Below, in pieces: positions 49,137 through 57,954 of a stretch of 64,000 bases of DNA. The notes beneath the pieces are model-generated. The model did not search any database. It was not told the DNA's origin and saw nothing but the letters and a program-made list of their open reading frames with translations. The translations under genes were made by a program, and so were the position numbers. The DNA comes from Bacillus pseudomycoides (GTDB lineage Bacteria; Bacillota; Bacilli; Bacillales; Bacillaceae_G): NCBI RefSeq assembly GCF_022811845.1, contig NZ_CP064266.1, positions 930,001 to 994,000 on the forward strand, read 5' to 3'. How positions within the stretch are numbered: position 1 is the first letter of the stretch; each line of letters starts with the position of its first letter.

Positions 49137-50039
49137 ATGGAGAAATTTAAGTTTTCATTATTAGTTTTATTAGGGGCCTGTAGCTATGGCGTACTTTCGA
49201 CAATTTTCAAACTCGGCTTTATGAATGGTTTTTCTGCGCATGGGCTATTAGGTGGACAATATGTATTTGGCTGGATTGGACTTTTATTGCTTGTCCTTTT
49301 CTTCTCACGTCATAAAATCTCGAAAAAACAAGCATTTTCCTTATTGGCTGTTGGAGCAACAATGAGCATGACTGGGATTTTCTACGCTATTTCTGTAGAA
49401 GAATTACCTGCTTCCATCGCCGTTGTTCTACTCTTTCAATTTACATGGATTGGGGTAGTCATTGAAGCTATCGCGAACAAAACATTACCAAGCCGTGAAA
49501 AGATACTATCAATTATTATTTTATTTGCCGGCACATTATTTGCAGGTGGTGTGTTTGAAGGGCTTGGGCAAAGCTTCTCTACAAAAGGCATTATCTTTGG
49601 ACTATTAGCTGCTGTCTCTTTTTCCTTTTATATTTTTGCAAGCGGACGCGTTGCTACCAATGTACCACCATATACGAAAAGCTTTCTGATGACAACAAGT
49701 GCTACACTTATCGTTTGCTTCATCTTTCCTCCAACCTTCTTAACTGATGGTGCCTTGCAAGCTGGATTATGGAAATATGCATTCTTCCTTGGATTCTTCG
49801 GTGTTGTTGTACCGGTCATTTGCTTCTCCATTGGTGTCCCAAAAGTAGGAACAGGACTTGGAACCATTTTAGGAGCTGCTGAGCTGCCAACAGCGATCAT
49901 CGCTTCCATTACACTTGTTCATGAAGTCGTATCGCCATTGCAATGGCTCGGCATTGTTTGCATATTAGTTGGTATTTTTACACCACAATTTCTTACTGCA
50001 CGCCAGGATAAGAAACGGAATATAGAACAAAGCGCTTAA
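49137..50039 (+). CDS. EamA/DMT-family transporter
   Basis: 300 aa, ten membrane helices arranged as two EamA repeats (SYGVLSTIFKLGFMNGFSAHGLLGGQYVFGW ... and LLAAVSFSFYIFASGRVATNVPPY ...). Family exports or imports amino acids, nucleosides or other metabolites. Preceded by a leader with an intrinsic terminator. AAAGGAGG 8 nt before ATG. Confidence 0.88.
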   Translation: MEKFKFSLLVLLGACSYGVLSTIFKLGFMNGFSAHGLLGGQYVFGWIGLLLLVLFFSRHKISKKQAFSLLAVGATMSMTGIFYAISVEELPASIAVVLLFQFTWIGVVIEAIANKTLPSREKILSIIILFAGTLFAGGVFEGLGQSFSTKGIIFGLLAAVSFSFYIFASGRVATNVPPYTKSFLMTTSATLIVCFIFPPTFLTDGALQAGLWKYAFFLGFFGVVVPVICFSIGVPKVGTGLGTILGAAELPTAIIASITLVHEVVSPLQWLGIVCILVGIFTPQFLTARQDKKRNIEQSA

Positions 50040-50040
50040 C

Positions 50041-50067
50041 AAAAAGAGCACACGATGTGCTCTTTTT
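50041..50067. terminator. Shared terminator
   Basis: AAAAAGAGCACA-cga-TGTGCTCTTTTT between the transporter gene and metS. Confidence 0.92.
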
Positions 50068-51700
50068 ACTTTAATGCCGCGTATAGCTTTTCTACCTCTT
50101 TTTCAATTGCTTTTACATCAATTCTTTCAAACAATGGCTGCACACCCTTCACTCGCTCTGGTAATGCACTTTCACATATCCAGCCCGTATTCGTAATTGC
50201 TAACATGTTCCGCACTCTTTCACTAGAAAACGGTAAAAACGGCTCAAGTAACTGCGACAGATTCACAATGAAATAGATGCAGGTGTAAATCGTCTCCTCA
50301 CAAGCTGCAGGATCTTCTCCTCTTTGCTTCCACGGTGCCTGTTCATCAAAATACTTATTCGCAAAGCGCACTGTTTCAAAGATGGTTTCTAATGCTACTT
50401 TAAAACGAGCCTGTTCAATTGCACTCCCTACTTTGTTATATAATTCTTCTACCCTTTCTTTCAGTTCTATCTTTACATTTCCTTTCGGTACTACACCGTC
50501 ATAGTATTTTTCAATAAACTTTAATGTTCGGTTTACAAAATTCCCATATGCACCTAAAAGCTCGCTGTTATGGCTATAAATAAATTCCCGCCAAGAAAAA
50601 TCATTATCACGATTTTCAGGTGCATTCATCGTTAAGAAATAACGAATCGAATCTGGATCATAACGCTCTAATATATCCGGTACCCATACCGCCCAGTTTT
50701 TACTTGTCGATAATTTTCGTTTCTCAACCGTTAAATATTCGTTAGAAACGATATGACGCGGAATTGCCTTTTCTTCGATTCCAAGCAATACAGCTGGCCA
50801 AATAATAGAATGAAACGGGATGTTGTCCTTACCGTGCACATAATACGTCTTCGCACCGCTATCCCAAAACTCCACATCACCTTGCCCCGTTTCTTCAGCC
50901 CATCGTTTACTTGCTGAATAATAACCTGAAACTGCTTCAATCCACACGTAAATTTTCTTATCCTCATATCCTTTAACTGGAATTGGTACTCCAATTGGTA
51001 AATCCCGTGATACAGCCCTATCCTGTAATCCTTCTTGTAAGTAACGCTCCGTTAATTTAATGGCATTATCACGCCATGTTCCTTTTTGTTTTGCAGCCAC
51101 TACTGCATCTTTAATCTGCTCTTGAAATTTATGCAACGCAAAGTAGAAATGCTCTGTCTCCTTAACCGCTGGCGTATTCCCACATAACTTACATTTCTTT
51201 TCTAATAAATCAAGCGGATCTAAAATGGCTGAGCATGCATCACATTGGTCCCCGCGTGCCGGTTCATGGCAATGCGGACAAACTCCCTCTACATATCGAT
51301 CCGGCAAAAATTGAGTACATGTTTCGCAGTATGCTTGCTCAACTGTCTTTTTATAAATAAAACCTTCTTCTAACAAACGTAAGAAAATCTTTTGTACGGT
51401 CTCATGATGATGCTTTGTATCTGTACGCGTATAACAATCATACGTAAACCCAAGCCCTTTAAAACATTGCTCAAATTCTTCATGATAATAGTCTGCAATT
51501 TCTTTTGCGGTAACCCCTTCTTGTTTTGCCCGAATTGCAATTGGCGTTCCATTACAATCGCTTCCTGATACGTAAAGAACTCGCTCTCCTTTCGCTCTAT
51601 AGTAACGCGCTAAAATATCTCCTGGTAATAAACCTGCAACATGCCCAAGATGTAAAGAGCCATTCGCATATGGCCAAGCTCCTCCAATAAAAATACTCAT
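50066..51700 (-). CDS. metS: Methionyl-tRNA synthetase (second type)
   Basis: 544 aa class I synthetase. H17-L-G-H20 motif, and KRKLSTSKNW as the KMSKS equivalent. The zinc-knuckle insertion has four Cys pairs (CETC, CPHC, CDAC, CKLCG), the two-zinc type seen in archaea and E. coli, not the one-zinc type of the housekeeping B. subtilis enzyme. It lacks the C-terminal tRNA-binding domain of about 100 residues. T-box with specifier AUG upstream. Likely an auxiliary MetRS induced on methionine starvation. Confidence 0.94.
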   Translation of the reverse strand: MSIFIGGAWPYANGSLHLGHVAGLLPGDILARYYRAKGERVLYVSGSDCNGTPIAIRAKQEGVTAKEIADYYHEEFEQCFKGLGFTYDCYTRTDTKHHHETVQKIFLRLLEEGFIYKKTVEQAYCETCTQFLPDRYVEGVCPHCHEPARGDQCDACSAILDPLDLLEKKCKLCGNTPAVKETEHFYFALHKFQEQIKDAVVAAKQKGTWRDNAIKLTERYLQEGLQDRAVSRDLPIGVPIPVKGYEDKKIYVWIEAVSGYYSASKRWAEETGQGDVEFWDSGAKTYYVHGKDNIPFHSIIWPAVLLGIEEKAIPRHIVSNEYLTVEKRKLSTSKNWAVWVPDILERYDPDSIRYFLTMNAPENRDNDFSWREFIYSHNSELLGAYGNFVNRTLKFIEKYYDGVVPKGNVKIELKERVEELYNKVGSAIEQARFKVALETIFETVRFANKYFDEQAPWKQRGEDPAACEETIYTCIYFIVNLSQLLEPFLPFSSERVRNMLAITNTGWICESALPERVKGVQPLFERIDVKAIEKEVEKLYAALK

Positions 51701-51723
51701 CTTACATTCCTCCTTTTAAATAT

Positions 51724-52025
51724 AAAAAAGCCCCGCCCCTATCTTCTAAAAAGATAAGGGCGGGGCTGTATAAACAGTCGCGGTACCACCTTATTTCGCC
51801 AGTTATTCACATAACCGACCTCGTCAAGTACGGAGCAATACTCATGCTCTTATACTGTGATTTTGATAACGAGAACCAACTCTCGTCGCCGCCTACTATT
51901 ATCATTTGATAAGTTCAGGACGCAGCTCAAAGGCCATTGTTCAAATGAACATTCTTGCTTCTTCTCAGCTCCCGAAGCTCTCTGGAAAAAATGGTTTCAT
52001 TCTACTTTTCCTTTTCAACGCTTTT
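51724..52025 (-). promoter_or_regulatory. T-box leader, specifier AUG (methionine)
   Basis: Minus strand: AGAGAGCTTCGGGAGCTGAG (stem I), specifier ATG at 51935-51937 in GAACA-ATG-GCCTTTGAGCTGC, T-box AAGGTGGTACCGCG (51779-51792), and terminator AGCCCCGCCC...GGGCGGGGCT with T-tract (51724-51768). Uncharged tRNA-Met binding would permit metS transcription. Confidence 0.95.
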
Positions 52026-52143
52026 CATATATAATCCGTATTTTATAACTAATATACAGAAAAATCAAATTTTAATTCAAAGAAAAGAGGAAATAGAAAA
52101 CCCCTTCCGAATATTTATATGTTCAGAAAAAGGAGGGGTTCTA

Positions 52144-52965
52144 TTGAATCAACAACAATTAAGCACAATAAATAAAAAAAGCTGGAGCGCTGCCGCCTAT
52201 GAAGCATGGACGAATCGACATGGCACTCCAAAAGAATACGCAAAGAAACTTATGCAAGATCCTACTCTTGAAGTAGCCTACTACTTACCTTACATACAAA
52301 ACCTACAAGGAAAACGGATCATCAATTTACTTGGCTCTAAAGGAAATAAAGCTGTAGCATTCGCATTATTAGGTGCCAACGTAACCGTTGTAGATATTTC
52401 TAAAAGCAATGCCAAATATGCAACTGAACTAGCAGATGCTGCGGAAGTATCTATTGAATATATCGTTTCAGATGTACTAGAAATAACACCTTCTCAATCA
52501 TTTGATGTTGTATTGCTAGAACTCGGTGTACTTCATTACTTTTTAGATCTCAAACCACTTTTCAAATTAATCTCAAGGCTTCTAAAAGACGGTGGTACTT
52601 TTATACTTCGTGACTATCATCCCCTTTATACAAAGTTATTAGCGATAGATGATCAAAAGTTTAAGGTAAACGGAGATTATTTCTCTGAAGAAGTAATTGA
52701 GGATAACGTTGCTTATAGCATTCTACTTAATAAAACGCAGCAAGAAACACTCCCTAAAACGATGATTCGCCGCTGGACGTTAGGAGAAATTATTACAGAA
52801 GTTGCGGGAGCAAACCTGCATATTGAAAAGCTCATTGAAGAGCATGGCCCACACCAACGCTGGGTCTTTCCTTCTTCTGCTCCAAAAGAAATTGAAGAGC
52901 GTATCCCAGGGCTTTACACGTTAATTGCGACAACAGCATGCAAAAAAGGATCCCTTCACGGATAG
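52144..52965 (+). CDS. Class I SAM-dependent methyltransferase
   Basis: 273 aa from TTG 52144 (AAGGAGGGG 6-7 nt upstream; upstream in-frame codons run into the T-box leader). Motif I region IINLLGSKGNKAVAFALLGANVTVVDIS, motif II/III YIVSDVLEITPSQSFDVVLLELGVLHYF, then LLKDGGTFILRDYHP. Soluble; small-molecule or unknown substrate. Divergent from metS. Confidence 0.87.
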   Translation: MNQQQLSTINKKSWSAAAYEAWTNRHGTPKEYAKKLMQDPTLEVAYYLPYIQNLQGKRIINLLGSKGNKAVAFALLGANVTVVDISKSNAKYATELADAAEVSIEYIVSDVLEITPSQSFDVVLLELGVLHYFLDLKPLFKLISRLLKDGGTFILRDYHPLYTKLLAIDDQKFKVNGDYFSEEVIEDNVAYSILLNKTQQETLPKTMIRRWTLGEIITEVAGANLHIEKLIEEHGPHQRWVFPSSAPKEIEERIPGLYTLIATTACKKGSLHG

Positions 52966-52983
52966 GATCCTTTTTTGCATGCT
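52935..52983. terminator. 19-bp bidirectional terminator
   Basis: AGCATGCAAAAAAGGATCC, 11-nt loop, GGATCCTTTTTTGCATGCT. The methyltransferase stop codon lies in it. Works for plus-strand transcripts and for a possible minus-strand RNA starting near 53110. Confidence 0.92.
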
Positions 52984-53112
52984 TAACGCATATAAGTTGA
53001 GGTTGGAGATTACCATAATTCTGTAGAATAGGACACAAGGTATTTCAACATTTTGTCTCTGACTTACGCAGTCAAAAGGGGTATGACCAACATAACGAAG
53101 AGTAATGTTTAG
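52937..53112 (-). ncRNA. Candidate Fur-regulated small RNA
   Basis: Inferred transcript of about 150-175 nt: minus-strand promoter TTGATA-18-TAAACA overlapping the Fur box at 53120-53134, ending at the strong terminator 52935-52983. No ORF with a ribosome-binding site; a pyrimidine-rich CATACCCCTTTTG segment is exposed. Not demonstrated to be transcribed. Confidence 0.4.
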
Positions 53113-53119
53113 TTGATAC

Positions 53120-53134
53120 TGATAATCGTTATCA
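53120..53134. promoter_or_regulatory. Near-perfect Fur box in a convergent intergenic region
   Basis: TGATAATCGTTATCA, 14 of 15 positions of the Bacillus Fur consensus TGATAATNATTATCA, embedded in a wider palindrome AGTTGATA...TATCAACT (53111-53137). Neither flanking gene starts here. Confidence 0.8.
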
Positions 53135-53181
53135 ACTAATTAGAAGTATACATGATGTATCCTAAAAAGACAATAGGAATT

Positions 53182-54288
53182 TCATATTTTTCTTCGTAAA
53201 GCTTTCGGTACATATACACAATATGGCTCGCTCTCTAAATAATCACCGGTTATCGCATATGCTCTAGAACGAGAACCACCACATATATAGCGGTATTCAC
53301 ACTTCCCGCATTTTCCTTTATAGCGATCTGGATTACGCAAAGCTTGAAAAATTGGAGAGTCCCGATAAATATCTCGTAAACGTTTTTCTCTCACATTTCC
53401 AGCTCCAATAGGTAATAATCCACTTGGATATACATCGCCAATATGTGAAATGAAAACAAAACCGTTACCGTCATTGACTCCTTTTGGTGCTCGTCCTAAA
53501 CCATCAATTTTTCCAGTTAAACCATTTTGGAGCGCCTCTTCATAACACATTCTTTGCTTGCTTTTTCCTTCCTTATGTTTTTGCTGCATCACAACGCGCC
53601 GATAATGCTGAGCAGCTGTTGTCTTTATATCAAATGAAGCTCTTTTACCTATTTCATATAATTTACGAAATACAAGTTCATGTTCTACTGGTGAAATCAT
53701 ATCATCTATACTTCCCCTTCCAGTTGGAACAAGGAAAAATACACTCCATAGCACACCACCTAATTTCTCAACAAGCGCTGCCATCTCCTCTACTTCATGA
53801 ATATTATACTTAGAAATAGTTGTATTAATTTGTACAGGGATCTGCAACTCATTTAAATATTGAATCGCATCCATCGTAAGTTGAAAAGACCCTGCCACGC
53901 CGCGAAAACGATCATGTGTCTCAGCTGTAGCACCATCTACACTAAAGGCCCAGCGTGCAAGTCCAACCTCTTTTGCTTTTTGGATCGCCTCTTTCGTTAC
54001 ATTCGGAGTTGCACTCGGCGTCATCGAAACACGTAATCCTTTTTGCACTGCATAATCTGCTAACTCATAAATATCTTCTCTCATAAGCGGATCCCCGCCT
54101 GAAAAAACTAGCATTGGCTGATTCATTTCATATATTTCATCAATTAATCTCTTCCCTTCAAGAAAAGTCAATTCTCTTGGATCTCTCATATACTGCGCTT
54201 CAGCTCGGCAATGCAAACATTTTAATTCACACGCTCGTGTAACTTCCCATATCACAATAAAAGGATTTTTATCATAATTCATTTTCAA
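53182..54288 (-). CDS. Radical SAM/SPASM protein (TIGR04053-like)
   Basis: 368 aa. Radical SAM cluster C20xxxC24xxC27 (TRACELKCLHC), SAM-binding FSGGDPLM, RWAFSVDGATAETHDRFRG. C-terminal SPASM domain with CGKCEYRYICGGSRSRAYAITGDYLESEPYC binding auxiliary Fe-S clusters. Resembles AhbC/AhbD/NirJ-type haem-modifying and TIGR04053 proteins; no precursor peptide gene is evident nearby. Function unknown. RBS AGGAGCGAG. Confidence 0.85.
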   Translation of the reverse strand: MKMNYDKNPFIVIWEVTRACELKCLHCRAEAQYMRDPRELTFLEGKRLIDEIYEMNQPMLVFSGGDPLMREDIYELADYAVQKGLRVSMTPSATPNVTKEAIQKAKEVGLARWAFSVDGATAETHDRFRGVAGSFQLTMDAIQYLNELQIPVQINTTISKYNIHEVEEMAALVEKLGGVLWSVFFLVPTGRGSIDDMISPVEHELVFRKLYEIGKRASFDIKTTAAQHYRRVVMQQKHKEGKSKQRMCYEEALQNGLTGKIDGLGRAPKGVNDGNGFVFISHIGDVYPSGLLPIGAGNVREKRLRDIYRDSPIFQALRNPDRYKGKCGKCEYRYICGGSRSRAYAITGDYLESEPYCVYVPKALRRKI

Positions 54289-54385
54289 TCTCGCTCCTCC
54301 CTACATACTTATAATCAGTATAGGAAAGATTCTAAAAAAACACTGTGAGCTATTTCACTGCATCTTTATCTTATTTCCTTTATAA

Positions 54386-54400
54386 TGAGAATGGATATCA
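54386..54400. promoter_or_regulatory. Possible Fur/PerR-type box upstream of MIP18 gene
   Basis: TGAGAATGGATATCA, about 11 of 14 defined positions of the Fur box; 22 bp upstream of the start. Weak. Confidence 0.35.
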
Positions 54401-54421
54401 TTAATATTAGGAGTGTTGTGT

Positions 54422-54736
54422 ATGTCGCAAGAATTCGAAGAGAAATTATATGCCAATTTAGAGGCTGTTATCGATCCTGAATTAGGCGTTGATATTATCA
54501 ATCTTGGATTAGTATATGACGTAACAGCAGATGAAAATAATAATGCTGTTATTACAATGACGATGACTTCAATCGGTTGCCCTATGGCGGGACAGATCGT
54601 ATCAGATGTCAAAAAAGTATTATCGACAAATGTACCAGAAGTAAATGAAATAGAGGTCAATGTGGTTTGGAATCCACCTTGGTCAAAAGAGCGTATGTCA
54701 CGTATGGCGAAAATCGCACTAGGCATTCGTGATTAA
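54422..54736 (+). CDS. MIP18/DUF59-family Fe-S assembly factor (SufT-like)
   Basis: 104 aa from ATG 54422 (TAGGAG 8 nt upstream). DUF59 motifs: IDPELGVDIINLGLVYDV, TMTSIGCPMAGQI with the conserved C53, VNVVWNPPWSKERMS. Proteins of this family help deliver or mature Fe-S clusters and are also related to PaaD. Divergent from the radical SAM gene, an Fe-S enzyme. Confidence 0.9.
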   Translation: MSQEFEEKLYANLEAVIDPELGVDIINLGLVYDVTADENNNAVITMTMTSIGCPMAGQIVSDVKKVLSTNVPEVNEIEVNVVWNPPWSKERMSRMAKIALGIRD

Positions 54737-54756
54737 CATCACACAAACACAACAAG

Positions 54757-54798
54757 CTAAGAAGGATGTTTTCTATTTAAACATCCTTCTTAGTTTTT
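54757..54798 (+). terminator. MIP18 gene terminator
   Basis: CTAAGAAGGATGTTT / AAACATCCTTCTTAG followed by T5. Confidence 0.92.
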
Positions 54799-54837
54799 AT
54801 CCCATAATAACGTAATAAGACCCCATCTCAAAATTTA

Positions 54838-54900
54838 TCCAAAACAAAAAGGAACAGCTCCCACTGATTAAAGTTTCACTTTATCCCTCGTAAAACGCAA
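54838..54900. repeat. R3 repeat fragment
   Basis: CCCACTGATTAAAGTTTCAC then TTTAT; its reverse complement ATAAAGTGAAACTTTAATCA is identical to the left end of the R3 copy at 20761. Only the end of the element is kept. Confidence 0.55.
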
Positions 54901-54903
54901 TAT

Positions 54904-54933
54904 AAAAAAATCCCCTGTAGCTTTTACAGGGGG
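54904..54933 (-). terminator. Neutral protease terminator
   Basis: CCCCTGTA-aaagc-TACAGGGG followed by A-T7 on the minus strand. Confidence 0.9.
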
Positions 54934-54978
54934 AACAAGGTAGCTTATCCATTAAAGAACGATACACATACTATTTTT

Positions 54979-56628
54979 CTATTTTACACCAACTGCATCA
55001 TAAGCCTTCGTTACAGCTTGTACTTCTTTAGAGTTTTTACCATATAAATCTTCTGCAGCTTGAAGTGCAGCTTGGCGCATCATTTTAAAGTTAGAGTTTG
55101 CAGTTAAATATTTGGAAAGAGCACGGTAGTAAATTTTTTCTGTAGCTTCGCGTCCAACACCATTTACTTTCACACCGTAATGAGTGCCACCTTCAGACAC
55201 TAAATATGCTGCTTTATTATTGATACTACTGTTAATATGAACACCGCCATTATCAGCTGTTCCTTTATAACGTTTGTCATAATGATCCGGATAACCTTCA
55301 GTTGGTTTTAATGGATTTTTAATAGAAGCAGGGTTACTTAAGGAACGCAGCGCATCTCCTGGTTTACCCGGTGTATAAATATCTTCTCCAAGCTCCCAAT
55401 CATCACGGTCTACCATCGCACCGAAAATATCCGATAACGATTCGTTTAATGCACCAGACTCATCTTTATACACTAAATTTGCTGTGTGCTCTGTTACAGC
55501 ATGTGTTAACTCATGGGCAATAACATCTAAGCCTGCAGACAATGGAATAAATGTTTTTCCATCTCCATCACCATACATCATTTGCACACCGTTCCACGCA
55601 GCGTTATTCCAATTCTCGCCTACGTGAACAGTAGAAATTAACTTCGCACCTTGATTATCAAAAGAATTTCGAGTAAATACCTTTTTATAATAGTCATATA
55701 CTTTTCCTGCATTTACATGTGCGTCAACAGCCGCTTTATCTTCAAAGAATTTTGATTTACTTTCTACTTCTTCACCTGTATATCCAAGCCATTGTGAGAA
55801 GAGATTAAACCAGTTCTCATCCATATTTTGTGCATCAAACGTATGAACACCATTTCCACGTTTGCCATCAAACAAGTTAAATGCTCCCGTTTTTTCATCT
55901 TGAGCAATTTCAAATGATTGTTTGTTTCCTAATACACCGTATCCAAAACCAGTAATATGATCGATTGCATTATATTTCTCAATTACATTTCCATTCGTTG
56001 CATCAACAAAGTAATGCCAGTAACCTGGAGCTGGTTTTGAAACAGATGCTTTTACAAGGTATGAAAGATAATATTGTCCATCCTTTTCATACACATATAA
56101 ATCCTTTTTCACACCATCATATTTATCTACCTTACCGATTTCTTTCTCAATATCAGCTTTTGCAACATTTACCGCTTGCTCATCAGTAATGCTTGCTGTA
56201 GCTGGGATATTTTTATCTTCTAAATTCGGGATAACTTGCCCGAAGAACGCCTTTACATTATTGTCTTTATCAAGTGTAACTGTTTGATCTGATCCATACA
56301 CAGGAATATTATTATGCTTCTCTACCAACTTCACATGTGTTGTACCTGATTCAGCATCTTTTTCTTCCCCAACAATGTTAAAATGTTTATCAATATTTCC
56401 TGCTAATTTAAACATGTCTTTCTTACTTTCTAAATACTGAAATACTGTTTCTTTTTTATCTAATCCTTCTGGCGCTTTCCATTCCTCACCTATGTAAGCT
56501 GGTGTTTTAAATTCTTGGTGATATTGAATTTGCTGTTCTTCCGCTTGTGTTTTTGTTGCTCCAAATGCTCCAAAACCTCCAACAATAACGGATAAAGCTA
56601 ATGCTGATGAAACGACTTGCTTTTTCAA
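54979..56628 (-). CDS. Bacillolysin-type neutral metalloprotease (M4)
   Basis: 549 aa from TTG 56628 (GGGAG 7 nt upstream), giving MKKQVVSSALALSVIVGGFG...TQAEE, a normal signal peptide; the longer reading lacks a usable ribosome-binding site. Prosequence with FTP and PepSY domains (about 35-215). The mature thermolysin-like enzyme has H372ELTH376 and E396 (GALNESLSD) zinc ligands, with a catalytic His region GTADNGGVHINSSI. Secreted broad-specificity protease. Confidence 0.94.
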   Translation of the reverse strand: MKKQVVSSALALSVIVGGFGAFGATKTQAEEQQIQYHQEFKTPAYIGEEWKAPEGLDKKETVFQYLESKKDMFKLAGNIDKHFNIVGEEKDAESGTTHVKLVEKHNNIPVYGSDQTVTLDKDNNVKAFFGQVIPNLEDKNIPATASITDEQAVNVAKADIEKEIGKVDKYDGVKKDLYVYEKDGQYYLSYLVKASVSKPAPGYWHYFVDATNGNVIEKYNAIDHITGFGYGVLGNKQSFEIAQDEKTGAFNLFDGKRGNGVHTFDAQNMDENWFNLFSQWLGYTGEEVESKSKFFEDKAAVDAHVNAGKVYDYYKKVFTRNSFDNQGAKLISTVHVGENWNNAAWNGVQMMYGDGDGKTFIPLSAGLDVIAHELTHAVTEHTANLVYKDESGALNESLSDIFGAMVDRDDWELGEDIYTPGKPGDALRSLSNPASIKNPLKPTEGYPDHYDKRYKGTADNGGVHINSSINNKAAYLVSEGGTHYGVKVNGVGREATEKIYYRALSKYLTANSNFKMMRQAALQAAEDLYGKNSKEVQAVTKAYDAVGVK

Positions 56629-56853
56629 TCTAACACTCCCCATTCCCCAAAAATTTTTTGACACTCTTATACATTTCGAGAAAAGGAAAATATATCCTAC
56701 CAAAAAAATATTGAGAAACTTTTTACAATTTCATCCAAAAATCCCTATTTTAAATTTACAAAACATCCCCATTATATTACACTTAAAAATATCTACATAT
56801 AAAAAATAAAGATAAAATTGCATAGCCTTCTTAACTAGAATCATACTTTATCT

Positions 56854-57141
56854 TTGAAAGGTGGTGATATAATATTACCGCAAATTATTATGTATTCCTT
56901 CTATCCGATAACATTATTAGCGACTTTCCTCCTTTTCATAAAACTACAGCAAAAAACAATCGTATATTTTCTACCTGCTATCGTTTCAGCAATATTAGGC
57001 TTCCTCTGCTATGCTCAGTTTTTATTCAATAACGGGCTAAATGAATTTGTTCTCTCTATTTTCTTTATAGGTACGGCATTAGCAAATCTATTTTTCATTC
57101 TAATCTTAAAATTATTCAAGATGTTTCGTATGAGGAATTAA
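56854..57141 (+). CDS. Three-span small membrane protein (YesK-like)
   Basis: Up to 95 aa. Three hydrophobic segments (about 12-26, 35-55, 62-88) and a basic C-terminus KLFKMFRMRN. Start uncertain: AAAGGTGGTGAT overlaps the TTG at 56854, and no standard start codon sits at proper distance after it; the next ATG (56890) has no RBS. Resembles YesK-type proteins; function unknown. Confidence 0.5.
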   Translation: MKGGDIILPQIIMYSFYPITLLATFLLFIKLQQKTIVYFLPAIVSAILGFLCYAQFLFNNGLNEFVLSIFFIGTALANLFFILILKLFKMFRMRN

Positions 57142-57149
57142 GAAAAGCA

Positions 57150-57192
57150 CAAAAAGAAATATCGCATTATTTTCACTGCGCTATTTCTTTTT
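57150..57192. terminator. Terminator
   Basis: AAAAGAAATA-TCGCA / TGCGC-TATTTCTTTT with small mismatch, between converging genes. Confidence 0.75.
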
Positions 57193-57207
57193 TATTCATA
57201 GTGTCTC

Positions 57208-57915
57208 TTATTGCTTTTTCATCTCAATCGCTAAATAATGCGATTGTTCTGTTGCTTGGACACGAATATCTTCTTCAACTGCTTCCGCTGCATCACGCAT
57301 TACAAGCGTCTCACCATTTACTACGCCGCTTCCCTCAATTTGTACAAGGTACACTTGACGCCCTTCGCTAACAGGGAAACTAATTTCTTTTCCTGCTTCT
57401 AACGATAGAGAGTATAAATTTGCATCTTGATGAATTGCAATTGGTGCACCGCCATCAACTGGAGACACCATATGGAACCATGTATTTTCACGCTTGTTCC
57501 AATCAAATTTAAACTCACCATAGTTTGGTGTGTGACCAGCACGATCTGGTAAAATCCAAATTTGTAATAGACGTAATGTCTCATTTCCTAAATTATGTTC
57601 GCTATGAAAGACACCTGTACCAGCGCTCATATATTGAACATGCCCACGTTCAATCGTCCCGCGGTTCCCCATGCTATCTTGGTGTGTTAATGCTCCATCT
57701 ACAACATAAGAAATAATCTCCATATCACGATGCGGATGCATATCAAATCCTGTTTGTGCCGCTACTAAATCATCATTAATAACGCGAAGTGCTCCGAAGT
57801 GCATATTGTCTGGGTTATAGTAATCTGCGAATGAAAAATGAAAATGCGTATTTAACCAGCCATGATTTGCTCTTCCCATATTTTTATGATCAATTTTTTT
57901 AAACATATCCTTCAC
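57208..57915 (-). CDS. Pirin-family protein
   Basis: 235 aa bicupin. N-terminal cupin with metal ligands in FDMHPHRDMEIISYVVDGALTHQDSMGN (HxH...H pattern) and GTGVFHSEHN. Related to YhhW/pirin quercetinases; exact substrate unknown. Located 40 bp after a MhqR-like MarR gene with an 18-bp palindrome between, suggesting response to quinones or phenolics. RBS GAGGTGAAGG. Confidence 0.9.
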   Translation of the reverse strand: MKDMFKKIDHKNMGRANHGWLNTHFHFSFADYYNPDNMHFGALRVINDDLVAAQTGFDMHPHRDMEIISYVVDGALTHQDSMGNRGTIERGHVQYMSAGTGVFHSEHNLGNETLRLLQIWILPDRAGHTPNYGEFKFDWNKRENTWFHMVSPVDGGAPIAIHQDANLYSLSLEAGKEISFPVSEGRQVYLVQIEGSGVVNGETLVMRDAAEAVEEDIRVQATEQSHYLAIEMKKQ

Positions 57916-57922
57916 CTCATAT

Positions 57923-57940
57923 TATCTCGAATTCGAGATA
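57923..57940. promoter_or_regulatory. MhqR-like 18-bp palindrome
   Basis: TATCTCGAATTCGAGATA, perfect palindrome directly before the pirin RBS. As I recall it, the B. subtilis MhqR operator is ATCT-CGA-AT-TCG-AGAT, which this matches. Confidence 0.7.
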
Positions 57941-57954
57941 TTTATTGAATTTTT

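Noticed and set aside
52832..53038. Minus-strand 68-codon frame
   Set aside because: Overlaps the methyltransferase end and its terminator, no RBS; more likely part of the candidate sRNA region.
55965..56189. Plus-strand frame within the neutral protease gene
   Set aside because: Shadow of the protease coding strand.
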